Assembly: GCA_018223185.1 (NCBI GenBank)
Contig: JAAEYW010000009.1
Location: 111,280-175,279 of the forward strand
Length of the DNA stretch: 64,000 bases
Direction of reading: 5' to 3'
From: Oceanospirillales bacterium
GTDB lineage: Bacteria; Pseudomonadota; Gammaproteobacteria; Pseudomonadales; Balneatricaceae
Every line of letters begins with the position of its first letter. Within the stretch, counting starts at the first letter, position 1. Shown here in pieces: positions 16,182-25,296 of the stretch. Position numbers and translations under genes: made by a program. The notes beneath the pieces are model-generated. The model was not told the DNA's origin. It ran no database searches and worked only from the letters and a program-made list of their open reading frames with translations.

Positions 16182-16446
16182 CGATGGGTACTCACAGGTT
16201 TAAAGGCGCAAGCATACCTTATTTTTGCCAGCGCGGATATTTCAGCACACGTGGATTGGCCTTTTATAGGGGTGATTACATTAATATTTTCCTTTATTTG
16301 CCAGTGATTGAGATTGCGCCTTGAGGTACTTCGCCACAACGCCTATCATTCCGCGCTGACCGGTCACTATCGGCACTCGTTTTGAATATCGTCTATAGTG
16401 TCTGCACCGGTGTTGTTTCTATCGTTTTCTGTTTGAGAGCTGTCTT

Positions 16447-19320
16447 TTGTCTGAATTTATTCCCGGCCAACGCTGGATCAGTAATACCGAATCAAATCTG
16501 GGGCTGGGGTTGGTTACCAGTGTATCTAATCGCCGCGTTGAAATTCTGTTTCCAGCCGTTGAAGAAGAGCGAACCTACGCTATCGACAACGCGCCTCTGA
16601 GCCGTGTGGTCTATCCGGTGGGTGAGCAGGTGCGTAATGCATCCGGTGTTAAAGTCACCATCACTGCTCAGCAGGAACTGAATGGTTATATGATCTATCA
16701 GGTCGAAGATACCGGGGGCGAAGTCCTGGTATTGGAAGAGCGGGATCTGGACAGCGCAGTGCATTTCAGTAAGCCTCAAGACCGCTTGTTTGCTGGTCAG
16801 GTCGACAAGTTAAGTCAGTTTAAGCTACGGGTCGAAACCCTTAAAAATCAGTTTACTCACCTGCAATCAGAAAGTTATGGTCTGCTGGGCCCCCGGGTTC
16901 AGTTACTGCCCCATCAGCTCTATATTGCGCATCAGGTTTCCCGTCGTTTTGCTCCACGGGTTCTGCTGGCGGATGAAGTCGGCCTGGGTAAAACCATCGA
17001 AGCGGGACTTATCCTGCATCAGCAGCTGATCAGTGGTAAGGCGTCCCGTGCTCTGATTGTGGTGCCCGACAGCCTGATACATCAGTGGCTGGTGGAGATG
17101 CTGCGCCGCTTTAATCTGCGTTTCACCATTCTGGATGAGTTGCGCTGTGAGGCGCTGGAACTCTCAGATGAGGGTGTGAATCCGTTTGAAACCGCACAGC
17201 TGGTGCTGTGTAACCTTTCGTTCCTCAAGTCCAGCCCGGATCGTCTGGTACAGGCGCTGGATGCTGGCTGGGATATGCTGGTGGTGGATGAAGCGCACCA
17301 TCTGGTGTGGTCTGAAGAGGAGTCCAGCCCGGAATATATCTGTATTGAAGCACTGGCCCGTGAAGTGAAAGGGCTTTTGCTGTTGACCGCGACGCCGGAA
17401 CAGCTGGGCGTTGATAGTCACTTTGCCCGGTTGCGTCTGCTGGATCCGGACCGCTATTACAGCCTGGAACAGTTCCGTGCGGAAGAGGAAGGCTATCAGC
17501 CGGTCAGCAAACTGGTGGCCCGATTGTTGGATGAAGATGCCCGTGAGCAGCTGAAGGATGCCCCTGAGGTGTTTACTCAGCTGGGAAGCTATCTTGGCGA
17601 AGAGGTTGCTAAACAGCTGCAGGATGAGCTTGAGAACGATTCTCTGGATCAGGCGATTCAGGATGCGGTGGCAAGCCTGCTGGACCATCATGGCACCGGT
17701 CGGGTGCTGTTCCGCAATACCCGTGATGGCGTGAGCGGATTCCCTGATCGGGTGCTGCACAGTTATCCACTGCCTGAACCTGATTTTTACCTTGCAAGCG
17801 AACAACAGTTGATGGCCCAGGCGGATCTGGAAGAGAGACTGCATCCCGAGCTGATTCTGGCAGATCGCTGGCTTGAAGCTGACCCGCGGGTCGGGTGGCT
17901 GGTGGACTGGCTGAAACAGAACCGGGACCAGAAAGCGCTGGTCATTTGTGCCTATGCGGAAACCGCAAAATCTCTGGAAGAACACCTGCGCCTTTATGAA
18001 GGCATTCGTTCGTCGGTTTTCCACGAGGGGATGAGCCTGGTCAACCGTGATCGTGCCGCAGCCTACTTTGCCGACGAAGATGAGAGCGCTCAGGTTCTGA
18101 TCTGCTCTGAGATCGGTAGTGAAGGGCGTAATTTTCAGTTTGCCAGCCATCTGGTACTGTTTGATCTGCCACTGAATCCGGATCTGCTGGAACAGCGTAT
18201 CGGTCGTCTCGACCGGATTGGTCAGCGCAATGATGTCCAGATTCATGTGCCTCATTATGAGTTCAGCGCTCAGGCAATCCTGCTGGACTGGTTTCATCGT
18301 GGACTGAACTGTTTTGAGCGGGCTTGTCCGGTGGGACAGGTGCTGTTCGATCAGTTCCTGGAACAGCTGATTCCGGCACTGTTTGAAGAGTACGACGAGA
18401 CCAGTACTGAACAACTGATCAGCAGTACCCGCGCTGAAGCGGATCGTCTGCTGGAACAATTGCAGCAGGGGCGTGATCAGCTACTGGAACTGAACTCCTG
18501 CAATCCGGCGAAAGCGGCGTCTATTGCTGAAAGTATGGAAGTTACCGGCAACAGTATTGAGCTGAGCAGCTACATGGAGCGAATGTTTGATCAGTTTGGC
18601 GTTGAACAGCAGGTGCACAGCAGTCAGAGTATTATTCTCAGCCCAGGCGATCATATGCATCATGAAAGTCTGCCGGGTCTGCCCGCTGATGGCATGACTG
18701 CCACCTATAGCCGGGCGCTGGCGTTGGGCCGGGAAGATATTCAGTTTCTCACCTGGGAGCACCCGCTGGTCTTGGGGACGATGGATATTGTCGTCAATGG
18801 TGATTTCGGCAACACCGCGGTCTGTTCGATTAAACTGCCGCCACTTAAGCCTGGAACATTGCTGCTGGAAGCTATCTTTACGCTGCACTGTGCGGCGCCA
18901 AGGCAGCTGCAGGTGCAGCGCTATCTGCCTCAGACGCTGAGTCGAATTGTTGTTGATGCCAATGGCACCGATCTCAGTGCAATTCTGACAGAGGCGCATA
19001 TCAATAACCTGGCTGAACGGGTTGGGCGGCGTCAGGCGGTGGATATTGTGAAGCATACCCGCAGTGAGGTCGGCAAGATGGTGGATCGGGTTGAGGCGAT
19101 TGCTGAAACCCTGCAGCCCGCGATGCTGGCTGAAGCCACACAGAATGTGGCTGAGCTCCTGGGGGCAGAGCAGGAGCGTCTCACTGCTCTGGCTGCTGTG
19201 AATCCGAACATTCGTCAGGAAGAGATCGACTATCTGGCGCAGAACCGGACAGAGCTGGAGCACCACCTGAAAAGTGCTTCACTGAAGCTGGATGCGATAC
19301 GGGTCATTGTAGCGACCTGA
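16447..19320 (+). CDS. rapA: RNA polymerase-associated ATPase RapA
   Basis: 957 residues (E. coli RapA has 968) and collinear with it. RapA is a Swi2/Snf2-type ATPase that binds RNA polymerase and promotes its recycling after termination. The N-terminal Tudor-like domains begin with GQRWISNTESNLGLG. The helicase core has ADEVGLGKTIEAG (motif I, about 175-187), VVDEAHHLVW (DEAH, motif II), LLTATPEQLG (III), CSEIGSEGRNFQFASH (V) and EQRIGRLDRIGQ (VI). The RapA-specific C-terminal domain follows to the end. The start appears to be TTG at 16447, since the conserved beginning lies right after it and no ATG fits. It is followed closely by a second DEAD-box helicase gene. Confidence 0.96.
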   Translation: MSEFIPGQRWISNTESNLGLGLVTSVSNRRVEILFPAVEEERTYAIDNAPLSRVVYPVGEQVRNASGVKVTITAQQELNGYMIYQVEDTGGEVLVLEERDLDSAVHFSKPQDRLFAGQVDKLSQFKLRVETLKNQFTHLQSESYGLLGPRVQLLPHQLYIAHQVSRRFAPRVLLADEVGLGKTIEAGLILHQQLISGKASRALIVVPDSLIHQWLVEMLRRFNLRFTILDELRCEALELSDEGVNPFETAQLVLCNLSFLKSSPDRLVQALDAGWDMLVVDEAHHLVWSEEESSPEYICIEALAREVKGLLLLTATPEQLGVDSHFARLRLLDPDRYYSLEQFRAEEEGYQPVSKLVARLLDEDAREQLKDAPEVFTQLGSYLGEEVAKQLQDELENDSLDQAIQDAVASLLDHHGTGRVLFRNTRDGVSGFPDRVLHSYPLPEPDFYLASEQQLMAQADLEERLHPELILADRWLEADPRVGWLVDWLKQNRDQKALVICAYAETAKSLEEHLRLYEGIRSSVFHEGMSLVNRDRAAAYFADEDESAQVLICSEIGSEGRNFQFASHLVLFDLPLNPDLLEQRIGRLDRIGQRNDVQIHVPHYEFSAQAILLDWFHRGLNCFERACPVGQVLFDQFLEQLIPALFEEYDETSTEQLISSTRAEADRLLEQLQQGRDQLLELNSCNPAKAASIAESMEVTGNSIELSSYMERMFDQFGVEQQVHSSQSIILSPGDHMHHESLPGLPADGMTATYSRALALGREDIQFLTWEHPLVLGTMDIVVNGDFGNTAVCSIKLPPLKPGTLLLEAIFTLHCAAPRQLQVQRYLPQTLSRIVVDANGTDLSAILTEAHINNLAERVGRRQAVDIVKHTRSEVGKMVDRVEAIAETLQPAMLAEATQNVAELLGAEQERLTALAAVNPNIRQEEIDYLAQNRTELEHHLKSASLKLDAIRVIVAT

Positions 19321-19375
19321 TCTCTGTTATCATTGCAGCTATATTCAGATGAATTCAGTATAACCGGAGCAGACT

Positions 19376-20707
19376 TTGTCCAACGCGGAAAACTTTACCG
19401 ATCTGGGGCTTGATCCCAGGCTTAGCAATATCCTCGCCCATCAGGGGATAACCGAGCCCACGGAGATTCAGGCTCAGGCAGTGCCGACGGCGATTACCGG
19501 CCATGACCTGATCGCTTCATCAAAAACCGGCTCGGGTAAGACCCTGGCTTATCTGTTGCCAACGATGCAGCGTCTGATGCGGCAGAAAGCGCTGAGTAAA
19601 AAAGACCCCCGGGCGCTGATTCTGGCGCCCACCCGGGAGCTGGCAAAGCAGGTTTACGCGCAGTTACGCAGTCTGGTCAGTGGGACTCAGTTTAAAGTAG
19701 CGCTGGTGCTGGGTGGTGAGAACTTTAATGATCAGGCTAAAGCGCTGGCTAAGAACCCCCATGTCGTGGTGGCGACGCCTGGACGGCTGGTCAACCATCT
19801 GGATGAGCGTTCTCTGTTTCTTGATGGTCTGGAACTGTTGATTCTCGATGAAGCGGACCGGATGCTGGATCTGGGCTTTGCCGATCAGCTGAACCGGATT
19901 AACCAGATCGCCAGTCATCGTCTGCGCCAGACGCTGATGTTTTCTGCCACGCTGGAACATGCTGAAGTAAACAGCATGGCTAAAACGTTGCTTAAAGCAC
20001 CTAAGCGGATCGCCATTGGCGCTGCCAATGCTGAACACGCGGATATTGAAAAGCGGTTTTATCTCGCCGACCATCTGGACCATAAACAGGCGTTGCTGGA
20101 ACGGATTCTTGATACTGAAGCGTATCAGCAGGTGATTATCTTTACCGCTACCCGCGCAGATACCGACCGCCTGTCAGAGTTGTTATCGGGTAAAGGACTG
20201 AAAACGGCAGCACTCAGTGGTGAGATGAGTCAGTCGGACCGGAACAGGATTATGGACAGCTTCAGCCGGGGGCAACAGCAGGTTCTGATTACCACTGATG
20301 TTGCTTCCCGTGGCCTGGACCTGTTGCAGGTGTCGCTGGTGATTAACTTTGATATGCCCAAGCAGGCGGAAGAATATGTTCACCGGATCGGGCGTACCGG
20401 CCGGGCTGGCGCTAAAGGGGTTGCGGTTTCCTTCGTTGGTCCTAAAGACTGGGATGCTTTCAAACGGGTAGAGAATTTCCTGCAGCAGTCGGTTAACTTT
20501 GGTGAACTGGAAGGCTTAAAGGCGACGTTTAAAGGTATTAAAGAGGCGCCTGCCGCTAAAGCGCCCAAGTCTGAAAAAGGCGGACCTGCGGTGCGGCCTA
20601 AGCGGGTTGTTAAAGCGCCTCAGGATCGCAAAAACCGCCGCACTGCCAATCGGCAGATAGTCTCTGATGATGGCATGGCACCGCTGAAAAAGAAGAAAAC
20701 GGATTAG
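19376..20707 (+). CDS. DEAD-box ATP-dependent RNA helicase
   Basis: 443 residues. Motifs in order: Q motif GITEPTEIQ, SSKTGSGKT (I), APTREL (Ia), TPGR (Ib), DEAD (II), SATLEH (III), TTDVASRGLDLLQV (V), HRIGRTGR (VI), then a basic C-terminal tail from about 380. It unwinds or remodels RNA in the cytoplasm. The subtype (RhlE, DbpA or another) cannot be fixed by eye. The TTG at 19376 follows a CCGGAGC ribosome site and yields the family-typical short N-terminus. It lies 55 bp after rapA and is probably co-transcribed, which may link RNA polymerase recycling with RNA processing. Confidence 0.9.
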   Translation: MSNAENFTDLGLDPRLSNILAHQGITEPTEIQAQAVPTAITGHDLIASSKTGSGKTLAYLLPTMQRLMRQKALSKKDPRALILAPTRELAKQVYAQLRSLVSGTQFKVALVLGGENFNDQAKALAKNPHVVVATPGRLVNHLDERSLFLDGLELLILDEADRMLDLGFADQLNRINQIASHRLRQTLMFSATLEHAEVNSMAKTLLKAPKRIAIGAANAEHADIEKRFYLADHLDHKQALLERILDTEAYQQVIIFTATRADTDRLSELLSGKGLKTAALSGEMSQSDRNRIMDSFSRGQQQVLITTDVASRGLDLLQVSLVINFDMPKQAEEYVHRIGRTGRAGAKGVAVSFVGPKDWDAFKRVENFLQQSVNFGELEGLKATFKGIKEAPAAKAPKSEKGGPAVRPKRVVKAPQDRKNRRTANRQIVSDDGMAPLKKKKTD

Positions 20708-20724
20708 ATTGACCGCAGAAAATA

Positions 20725-20752
20725 AAAAACCAGCCTCAGTGCTGGTTTTCTT
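20725..20752 (+). terminator. Intrinsic terminator after rapA-helicase unit
   Basis: ACCAGC/GCTGGT arms (20729-20734, 20741-20746) with an A-run before and TTTTCTTTT after. Confidence 0.88.
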
Positions 20753-20889
20753 TTATCTTACCGTACGGCTTGTAATATTCCCGCTACGCCTTTTCTTAGC
20801 AGAGTACCTCTCAAAGTGATGACAGAGTGTTTTGTATAACGTCAATGACCTTTAATACTATAGGTATATAACGTATGGGGGGGACCCGA

Positions 20890-21195
20890 ATGAAAAAAAT
20901 GAGTCGTATTTTATTTACTGTCTGTGTGTTTACAGTATCTGCTCCTGTGGTTCATGCAGGGGGGACTGAGGTGTTTCAGACTTGTGTTGAATGCCATGGT
21001 GCATCAGCTGAAAAGTCGGCTATGGGTAAATCTCAGGTAATTAAAGGGTGGTCATCCAGCCAGATTGTCGATGCACTGAATGGTTATAAAGCAGGCACGT
21101 ATGGCGGTCCGCTGAAGGCGTTGATGAAGGTCCAGGCTGATAAACTGGATGCGGCTTCGATTCAGGATGTTGCGCAGTATATCTCCGGGCTTTAA
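20890..21195 (+). CDS. Small periplasmic class I cytochrome c
   Basis: 101 residues. A signal peptide (MKKMSRILFTVCVFTVSAPVVHA) directs export. The mature protein of about 78 residues has the heme-attachment motif CVECH near its start and a candidate axial Met in LKALMKVQA, with IQDVAQYISGL forming the final helix. This is the layout of cytochrome c553/c5-like electron carriers. The ATG at 20890 is chosen because the G7 run (20877-20883) serves as ribosome site. The ATG at 20875 would place that G-run inside the gene. It stands alone. Its partner is unknown; the nos cluster 4 kb downstream could be an electron acceptor, but that is speculation. Confidence 0.88.
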   Translation: MKKMSRILFTVCVFTVSAPVVHAGGTEVFQTCVECHGASAEKSAMGKSQVIKGWSSSQIVDALNGYKAGTYGGPLKALMKVQADKLDAASIQDVAQYISGL

Positions 21196-21253
21196 GGTGA
21201 AATGCAGCTTTATAGCTAAGGGCTGCTGTTACCGTTTTTAAACTGAACATCTG

Positions 21254-21290
21254 AAAAAGCCGGCCAGACTGCCGGCTTTTATTTTTTTAT
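21254..21290 (+). terminator. Intrinsic terminator after cytochrome c gene
   Basis: AGCCGG/CCGGCT arms (21258-21263, 21272-21277) with A5 before and a long T-rich tail after. Confidence 0.88.
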
Positions 21291-21523
21291 ATCTTCCTGA
21301 ATATGCTCACTAATTCGCAAAATAGATCTATGCTAAAGCGAAGGGGGAGCAAAAGAACCGATTAAATCTATTCGCATCCCGCCCTGAATCAGCCGGTTTT
21401 AAGCTACTTAGTCTTAAACTATTTTGTGCTAGGTTATTTTGTCTTAAGCGGTGATTCTGTTTACCTGATTAACACACTGTGTCAGATTAAAGGCTGGAAA
21501 GTCTTTTGCTGTTGGAGATATGG
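21291..21523. other. Spacer upstream of the EAL/GGDEF gene
   Basis: This AT-rich spacer brings the gene-free stretch to about 350 bp. It shows loose repeats of TTATTTTGT(C/G)CT around 21420-21450 but no clear gene. The ribosome site TTGGAGAT at 21512-21519 lies at its end. Confidence 0.4.
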
Positions 21524-21548
21524 ATGTTCAGAATAGTACACTTGGCTA

Positions 21549-24500
21549 GTGTTGCTTATAAGTTTGGCTCAAAACGCTTTGGTTCCGGTATATGGCGCGG
21601 CCCCGTCCCAAAGTCCGCAGGTTACAGTCAGATCAGACCTTTCCTGGCGTGAACAGAACCTGAGTTCTGAGGAGATTGCCTGGCTGAAGTTGCACCCGCA
21701 GCTGAAGCTTGGCATCGATCGTAAATTTTCCCCCTATGAATGGATCGATACTGACGGCCAGTATACCGGTATTGCCGCGGATTACTTTGCGTTGCTGGAG
21801 CAGCGCCTTGACGTTTCTTTTGTCCCTGTCACTGATAAATCATCATGGAGTGAGGTGTTAAAAGCCGCCAGAAATGGAGAGTTCGATCTGATGTCCTGTC
21901 TGGTAAAAACTGCGGAACGGGACGCTTATCTGGATTTCAGTGAGCCTTACCTTTCCAGCGCTGCGGTCATTGTCAGTGAACAGTCTGAAGGGTATATCGG
22001 CACACTGGATAAGTTAAAAGGGAAACTGGTTGCCATACACCGGGGGCATTTCACCAATGAGTTGCTGCGACGTGATTATCCTGAAATAAGGATTGTTAAT
22101 CCTGCCACTATTCAGGATGCCCTGAAAATGGTTGCAGAAGGGCGGGCGGACGCTTTTGTCGGTGATGCGACAGCGGCCAGTTTTGTGATGAAGCAGGAAG
22201 GCATACTCAATCTGAGTTTTTCCGGCCATACCGATTATCAGAGTGATTTCCGCATCGGTGTCTATCACGAAAACCCGCTACTTTCAGGCATTATCCAGAA
22301 AGCACTCAATAGCATTACTGAAACTGAACGTAATCAGATATTCGATCACTGGGCGGGTCTGGAGATTTCCCAGAATGGTGTGGCGCCGGAAAAAATACTC
22401 AAGATCAGTGCTGCAGCCTCGCTAGTATTGCTGTTTGTTCTCTATTGGAATTTCCGTTTGCGCCGTTCTGAAGAGGCACACCGAAGGAGCGAAGAGCGGT
22501 TTAAAAATCTGGTGGATACCTCTGACGGTATTGTTTGGGAAGCTGATTATGAAACGTTTTCCTATACCTACATGAGTGAGAATATTGTCAGAATTCTGGG
22601 ATATCCTCTGGATCATTGGTCAGAACCCGGTTTCTGGCAAGACCACCTTCATCCCGATGACCGGGAGGAGGTCATCCGTAATGCGACAGAGAATATTAAG
22701 CATCTCAGTGATTATGAGATTGAATACCGCTTTTTAACTGCACGAGGCGATATAGTCTGGATTCGGGATATGGTCAGGGTCGTGTTTGAGCGAGGTAAAC
22801 CGTGCTGGCTTCGAGGGCTGATGCTGGATATTACCGATCAGAAAGTGGCAGACATACTGATGCGCCAAAGTGAGAGTCGCTTTCGTGAGCTGATAGAGAG
22901 CCTGCCAGCCATTGCCGTACAGGGGTATGATGAAAATCGTAAGGTAATCTACTGGAATGATGCCAGTGAAGCTCTCTATGGGTTTAGCCGGGATGAAGCA
23001 CTTGGCCAGCCTCTTGAGTCGTTAATTATTCCTGAACAGATGCGTGAGGATGTGATTCAGCATCATCAAAACTGGCTGGAAAAGGGTCTGGAGATCCCCG
23101 CTGCAGAATTAGAGCTGCAGCACAAAAATGGCACAGCAGTGCCAGTGTTTTCCAGCCATGTAATGCTGAGGTCTGACGGTGACAGACAGGAGATGTACTG
23201 TATCGATATCAGCCTGCGCGAACAGAAACGTGCTCATGCTGAACTGACCCGTATGGCTCACTACGACGCCCTGACCCATCTGCCTAACCGTCGTACGTTT
23301 ACTGATCGTTTGCGGCAGATGATGAAAACTTCAGACCGTGAGGGTAAACAGGTTGCAGTGATGATGATTGACCTGGACCGCTTCAAAGAGGTGAATGACA
23401 CTCTGGGTCATGATTACGGCGACCTTTTGCTTCAGGGGGCAGCGAAGAGGCTGCTCTCATGTGTGAGAGCAACAGATACCGTTGCTCGTTTGGGTGGTGA
23501 TGAATTCCTGGTGATTCTGGCAAATATCAGCGATATTGCGGTGATTGAACGAGTCGTCGGGAATATACTACAGCAGCTGAGTGAGCCCTTTATTTTAAGG
23601 GATAATCGCACATTTTTATCAGCGAGTATCGGGATTGCGCTGTATCCTTCCGACGCCATGACTCTTGAAGCATTGATGAAAAATGCCGACCAGGCGATGT
23701 ATGTCGCTAAAGAAAAGGGGCGTAACCGGTTTCATTATTTCACTCCTGAGATGGAGGCGGCCGCTCAGCAGCGCCGACGGTTATTGAATGAGCTGCGTGA
23801 GGCGATAAATCTGCAACAGTTTGAAGTCTATTACCAGCCTATCATCAACCTTGATAATGGCTGTGTTGTAAAGGCTGAGGCCTTGTTGCGCTGGAATCAT
23901 CCTAATGGCCTGATCTCTCCACTTGATTTTATTCCGCTGGCGGAAGAAACCGGCCTTATCGTTGATATCGGTAACTGGGTATTTGCCGGGGTCGTGCGTC
24001 AGTTGTCTGCCTGGCAGGCCTGTTTTAATACCGATCTGCAGGTCAGTGTTAATACTTCACCGGTTCAGTATCAGCATGAGAACTGCAGTACATTTAACTG
24101 GTTTGGCAGTATCCTGAATCACAACCTGAAGCCGGCAAGCATTTGTGTGGAGATTACTGAAAGCCTGTTGATGGAGGCGGGTAAAGGAGTCACTGATAAG
24201 TTATTACAGTTCCGGGATCAGGGGATAGAGGTCGCGCTTGATGATTTCGGGACCGGGTATTCATCACTCTCCTATCTGAAACAGTTTCATATCGATTATC
24301 TTAAAATTGATCAGAGCTTTGTCTCTCACCTGACTCCGGGATCTCAGGATCTGGTGCTGTGTGAAGCGATTGTCGTCATGGCGCATACTCTGGGTATTAA
24401 AGTGATTGCCGAGGGTGTGGAAACAGATCAGCAGAAACAGATGTTGCAGGATATTGGCTGCGATTTTGGTCAGGGGTATCTGTTTGGCCGACCTGTGTCT

Positions 24501-24557
24501 GCCGATGCATTTGCTGAACAGTGGCTTGAAACACGTATAACTGATATTTCCGAGTGA
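21549..24557 (+). CDS. Periplasmic-sensor/PAS/GGDEF/EAL cyclic-di-GMP enzyme (start uncertain, possible frameshift)
   Basis: 1002 residues in the main frame. Order: SBP_bac_3-type ligand domain (about 40-270), one TM helix (about 283-300), two PAS/PAC domains (about 315-435 and 440-560), GGDEF with intact LGGDEFL (about 570-730), then EAL with intact EALLRW and DDFGTGYSSLSYL (about 745-995). Both catalytic sites look functional, so it may make and break c-di-GMP under control of a periplasmic amino-acid-like ligand. The annotated GTG start has no ribosome site. A good ATG with GGAGA lies at 21524 in another frame, and a one-base shift near 21548 would join it to this frame and give a proper signal peptide. 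Confidence 0.88.
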   Translation: MLLISLAQNALVPVYGAAPSQSPQVTVRSDLSWREQNLSSEEIAWLKLHPQLKLGIDRKFSPYEWIDTDGQYTGIAADYFALLEQRLDVSFVPVTDKSSWSEVLKAARNGEFDLMSCLVKTAERDAYLDFSEPYLSSAAVIVSEQSEGYIGTLDKLKGKLVAIHRGHFTNELLRRDYPEIRIVNPATIQDALKMVAEGRADAFVGDATAASFVMKQEGILNLSFSGHTDYQSDFRIGVYHENPLLSGIIQKALNSITETERNQIFDHWAGLEISQNGVAPEKILKISAAASLVLLFVLYWNFRLRRSEEAHRRSEERFKNLVDTSDGIVWEADYETFSYTYMSENIVRILGYPLDHWSEPGFWQDHLHPDDREEVIRNATENIKHLSDYEIEYRFLTARGDIVWIRDMVRVVFERGKPCWLRGLMLDITDQKVADILMRQSESRFRELIESLPAIAVQGYDENRKVIYWNDASEALYGFSRDEALGQPLESLIIPEQMREDVIQHHQNWLEKGLEIPAAELELQHKNGTAVPVFSSHVMLRSDGDRQEMYCIDISLREQKRAHAELTRMAHYDALTHLPNRRTFTDRLRQMMKTSDREGKQVAVMMIDLDRFKEVNDTLGHDYGDLLLQGAAKRLLSCVRATDTVARLGGDEFLVILANISDIAVIERVVGNILQQLSEPFILRDNRTFLSASIGIALYPSDAMTLEALMKNADQAMYVAKEKGRNRFHYFTPEMEAAAQQRRRLLNELREAINLQQFEVYYQPIINLDNGCVVKAEALLRWNHPNGLISPLDFIPLAEETGLIVDIGNWVFAGVVRQLSAWQACFNTDLQVSVNTSPVQYQHENCSTFNWFGSILNHNLKPASICVEITESLLMEAGKGVTDKLLQFRDQGIEVALDDFGTGYSSLSYLKQFHIDYLKIDQSFVSHLTPGSQDLVLCEAIVVMAHTLGIKVIAEGVETDQQKQMLQDIGCDFGQGYLFGRPVSADAFAEQWLETRITDISE

Positions 24558-24721
24558 TATCCGGATGAGACCTGTTAAGTCATTTTCTGCTGTCGCTGAG
24601 TTTGATTCCCAGCTTTCAGCTATTTAATTCCTCCTGATGGGTGTTTGGCTTCTGGTGTTTTGAGGGCTGTGTACTCTGGTTTACTCACTTTGGATCGCTA
24701 TCTTCAGGTTTGTTTTCAGGG

Positions 24722-24735
24722 TTGATAATTATCAA
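24722..24735 (+). promoter_or_regulatory. FNR/Anr/Dnr box, class II position
   Basis: TTGAT-AATT-ATCAA is a perfect palindromic FNR-type site. Its centre (24728.5) is exactly 41.5 bp upstream of a start at 24770, which is what the TACTAT -10 element at 24758-24763 predicts. Confidence 0.9.
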
Positions 24736-24757
24736 GTGAGACATGGTTGATCCTTGC

Positions 24758-24763
24758 TACTAT
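24758..24763 (+). promoter_or_regulatory. -10 element of the nos promoter
   Basis: TACTAT, positioned 32 bp (centre to centre) from the FNR box. The predicted transcription start is 24770, downstream of the first in-frame ATG (24743), so that ATG cannot be the start of the next gene when this promoter is used. Confidence 0.7.
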
Positions 24764-24808
24764 CCCGGTGTGCCAAATTGTCGCACCCAATCGGGTTTGA
24801 GGTTTTTT

Positions 24809-25201
24809 GTGAAGTTAATGATTAAAAGCGTTCTTTCCGGGACCGTTGCTTTATCTGTCGTTGTTATGATGGCTTCAACACTTATCAGTACAGTCCTTTG
24901 TGCAGCAGATATGCAGCTTGACTCTGTCGGGCATACTGCAGAACCCCGGTTGTCAGAAAATGCTCCGATGCTGATGAACGAAGTCGTCGTTGACGGTGTT
25001 GTAAAGCGGGTGCTGGCCGGTTCCGGACAGATCATGGTGAAACATCAGCCCATCCCTGAATGGAATATGTCTGCAATGCAGATGAAATTTAATCTGGCTG
25101 ATGGACTGTCTGTTACTGATTTTACCGAGGGTCAATCGATCCGGTTTCGTTTGAAGCAGAGCAGTATGATGACGTTTACGATTGTAAAACTATTGAAATA
25201 G
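24809..25201 (+). CDS. CusF-like periplasmic copper-binding protein heading the nos cluster
   Basis: About 130 residues. A signal peptide or anchor (VKLMIKSVLSGTVALSVVV through LCAA) precedes a CusF domain at about 65-130. That domain has the Cu(I) ligand pattern of CusF: a Trp and two Met in EWNMSAMQMKF, preceded by GQIMVKHQPIP and followed by EGQSIRFRLKQ. In CusF the corresponding His, Met, Met and Trp hold Cu(I). The start is taken as GTG 24809, after TGAGG, because the FNR-dependent transcript begins near 24770; ATG 24818 is the alternative. nosR begins 95 bp later on the same strand with no terminator visible, so the protein is probably made under denitrifying conditions and may deliver copper for NosZ. 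That role is inference. Confidence 0.8.
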   Translation: MKLMIKSVLSGTVALSVVVMMASTLISTVLCAADMQLDSVGHTAEPRLSENAPMLMNEVVVDGVVKRVLAGSGQIMVKHQPIPEWNMSAMQMKFNLADGLSVTDFTEGQSIRFRLKQSSMMTFTIVKLLK

Positions 25202-25296
25202 CCATCTGTAATGGCTGTGTAACAGACCCGTACTTTAATCTTGCATGTGGTCACTTTTAACTATCAATCAGTTTCTTGGTAAGTGTGGTAATAATA

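Noticed and set aside
17164..18459. 431-codon minus-strand open frame inside rapA
   Set aside because: It is antisense to the strongly conserved rapA and its translation has no domain pattern; it is a by-product of rapA codon bias.
24743..24808. Upstream extension of the CusF-like gene to ATG 24743
   Set aside because: The predicted FNR-dependent start (24770) lies downstream of this ATG, and the extension would put 20 polar residues before the signal peptide.
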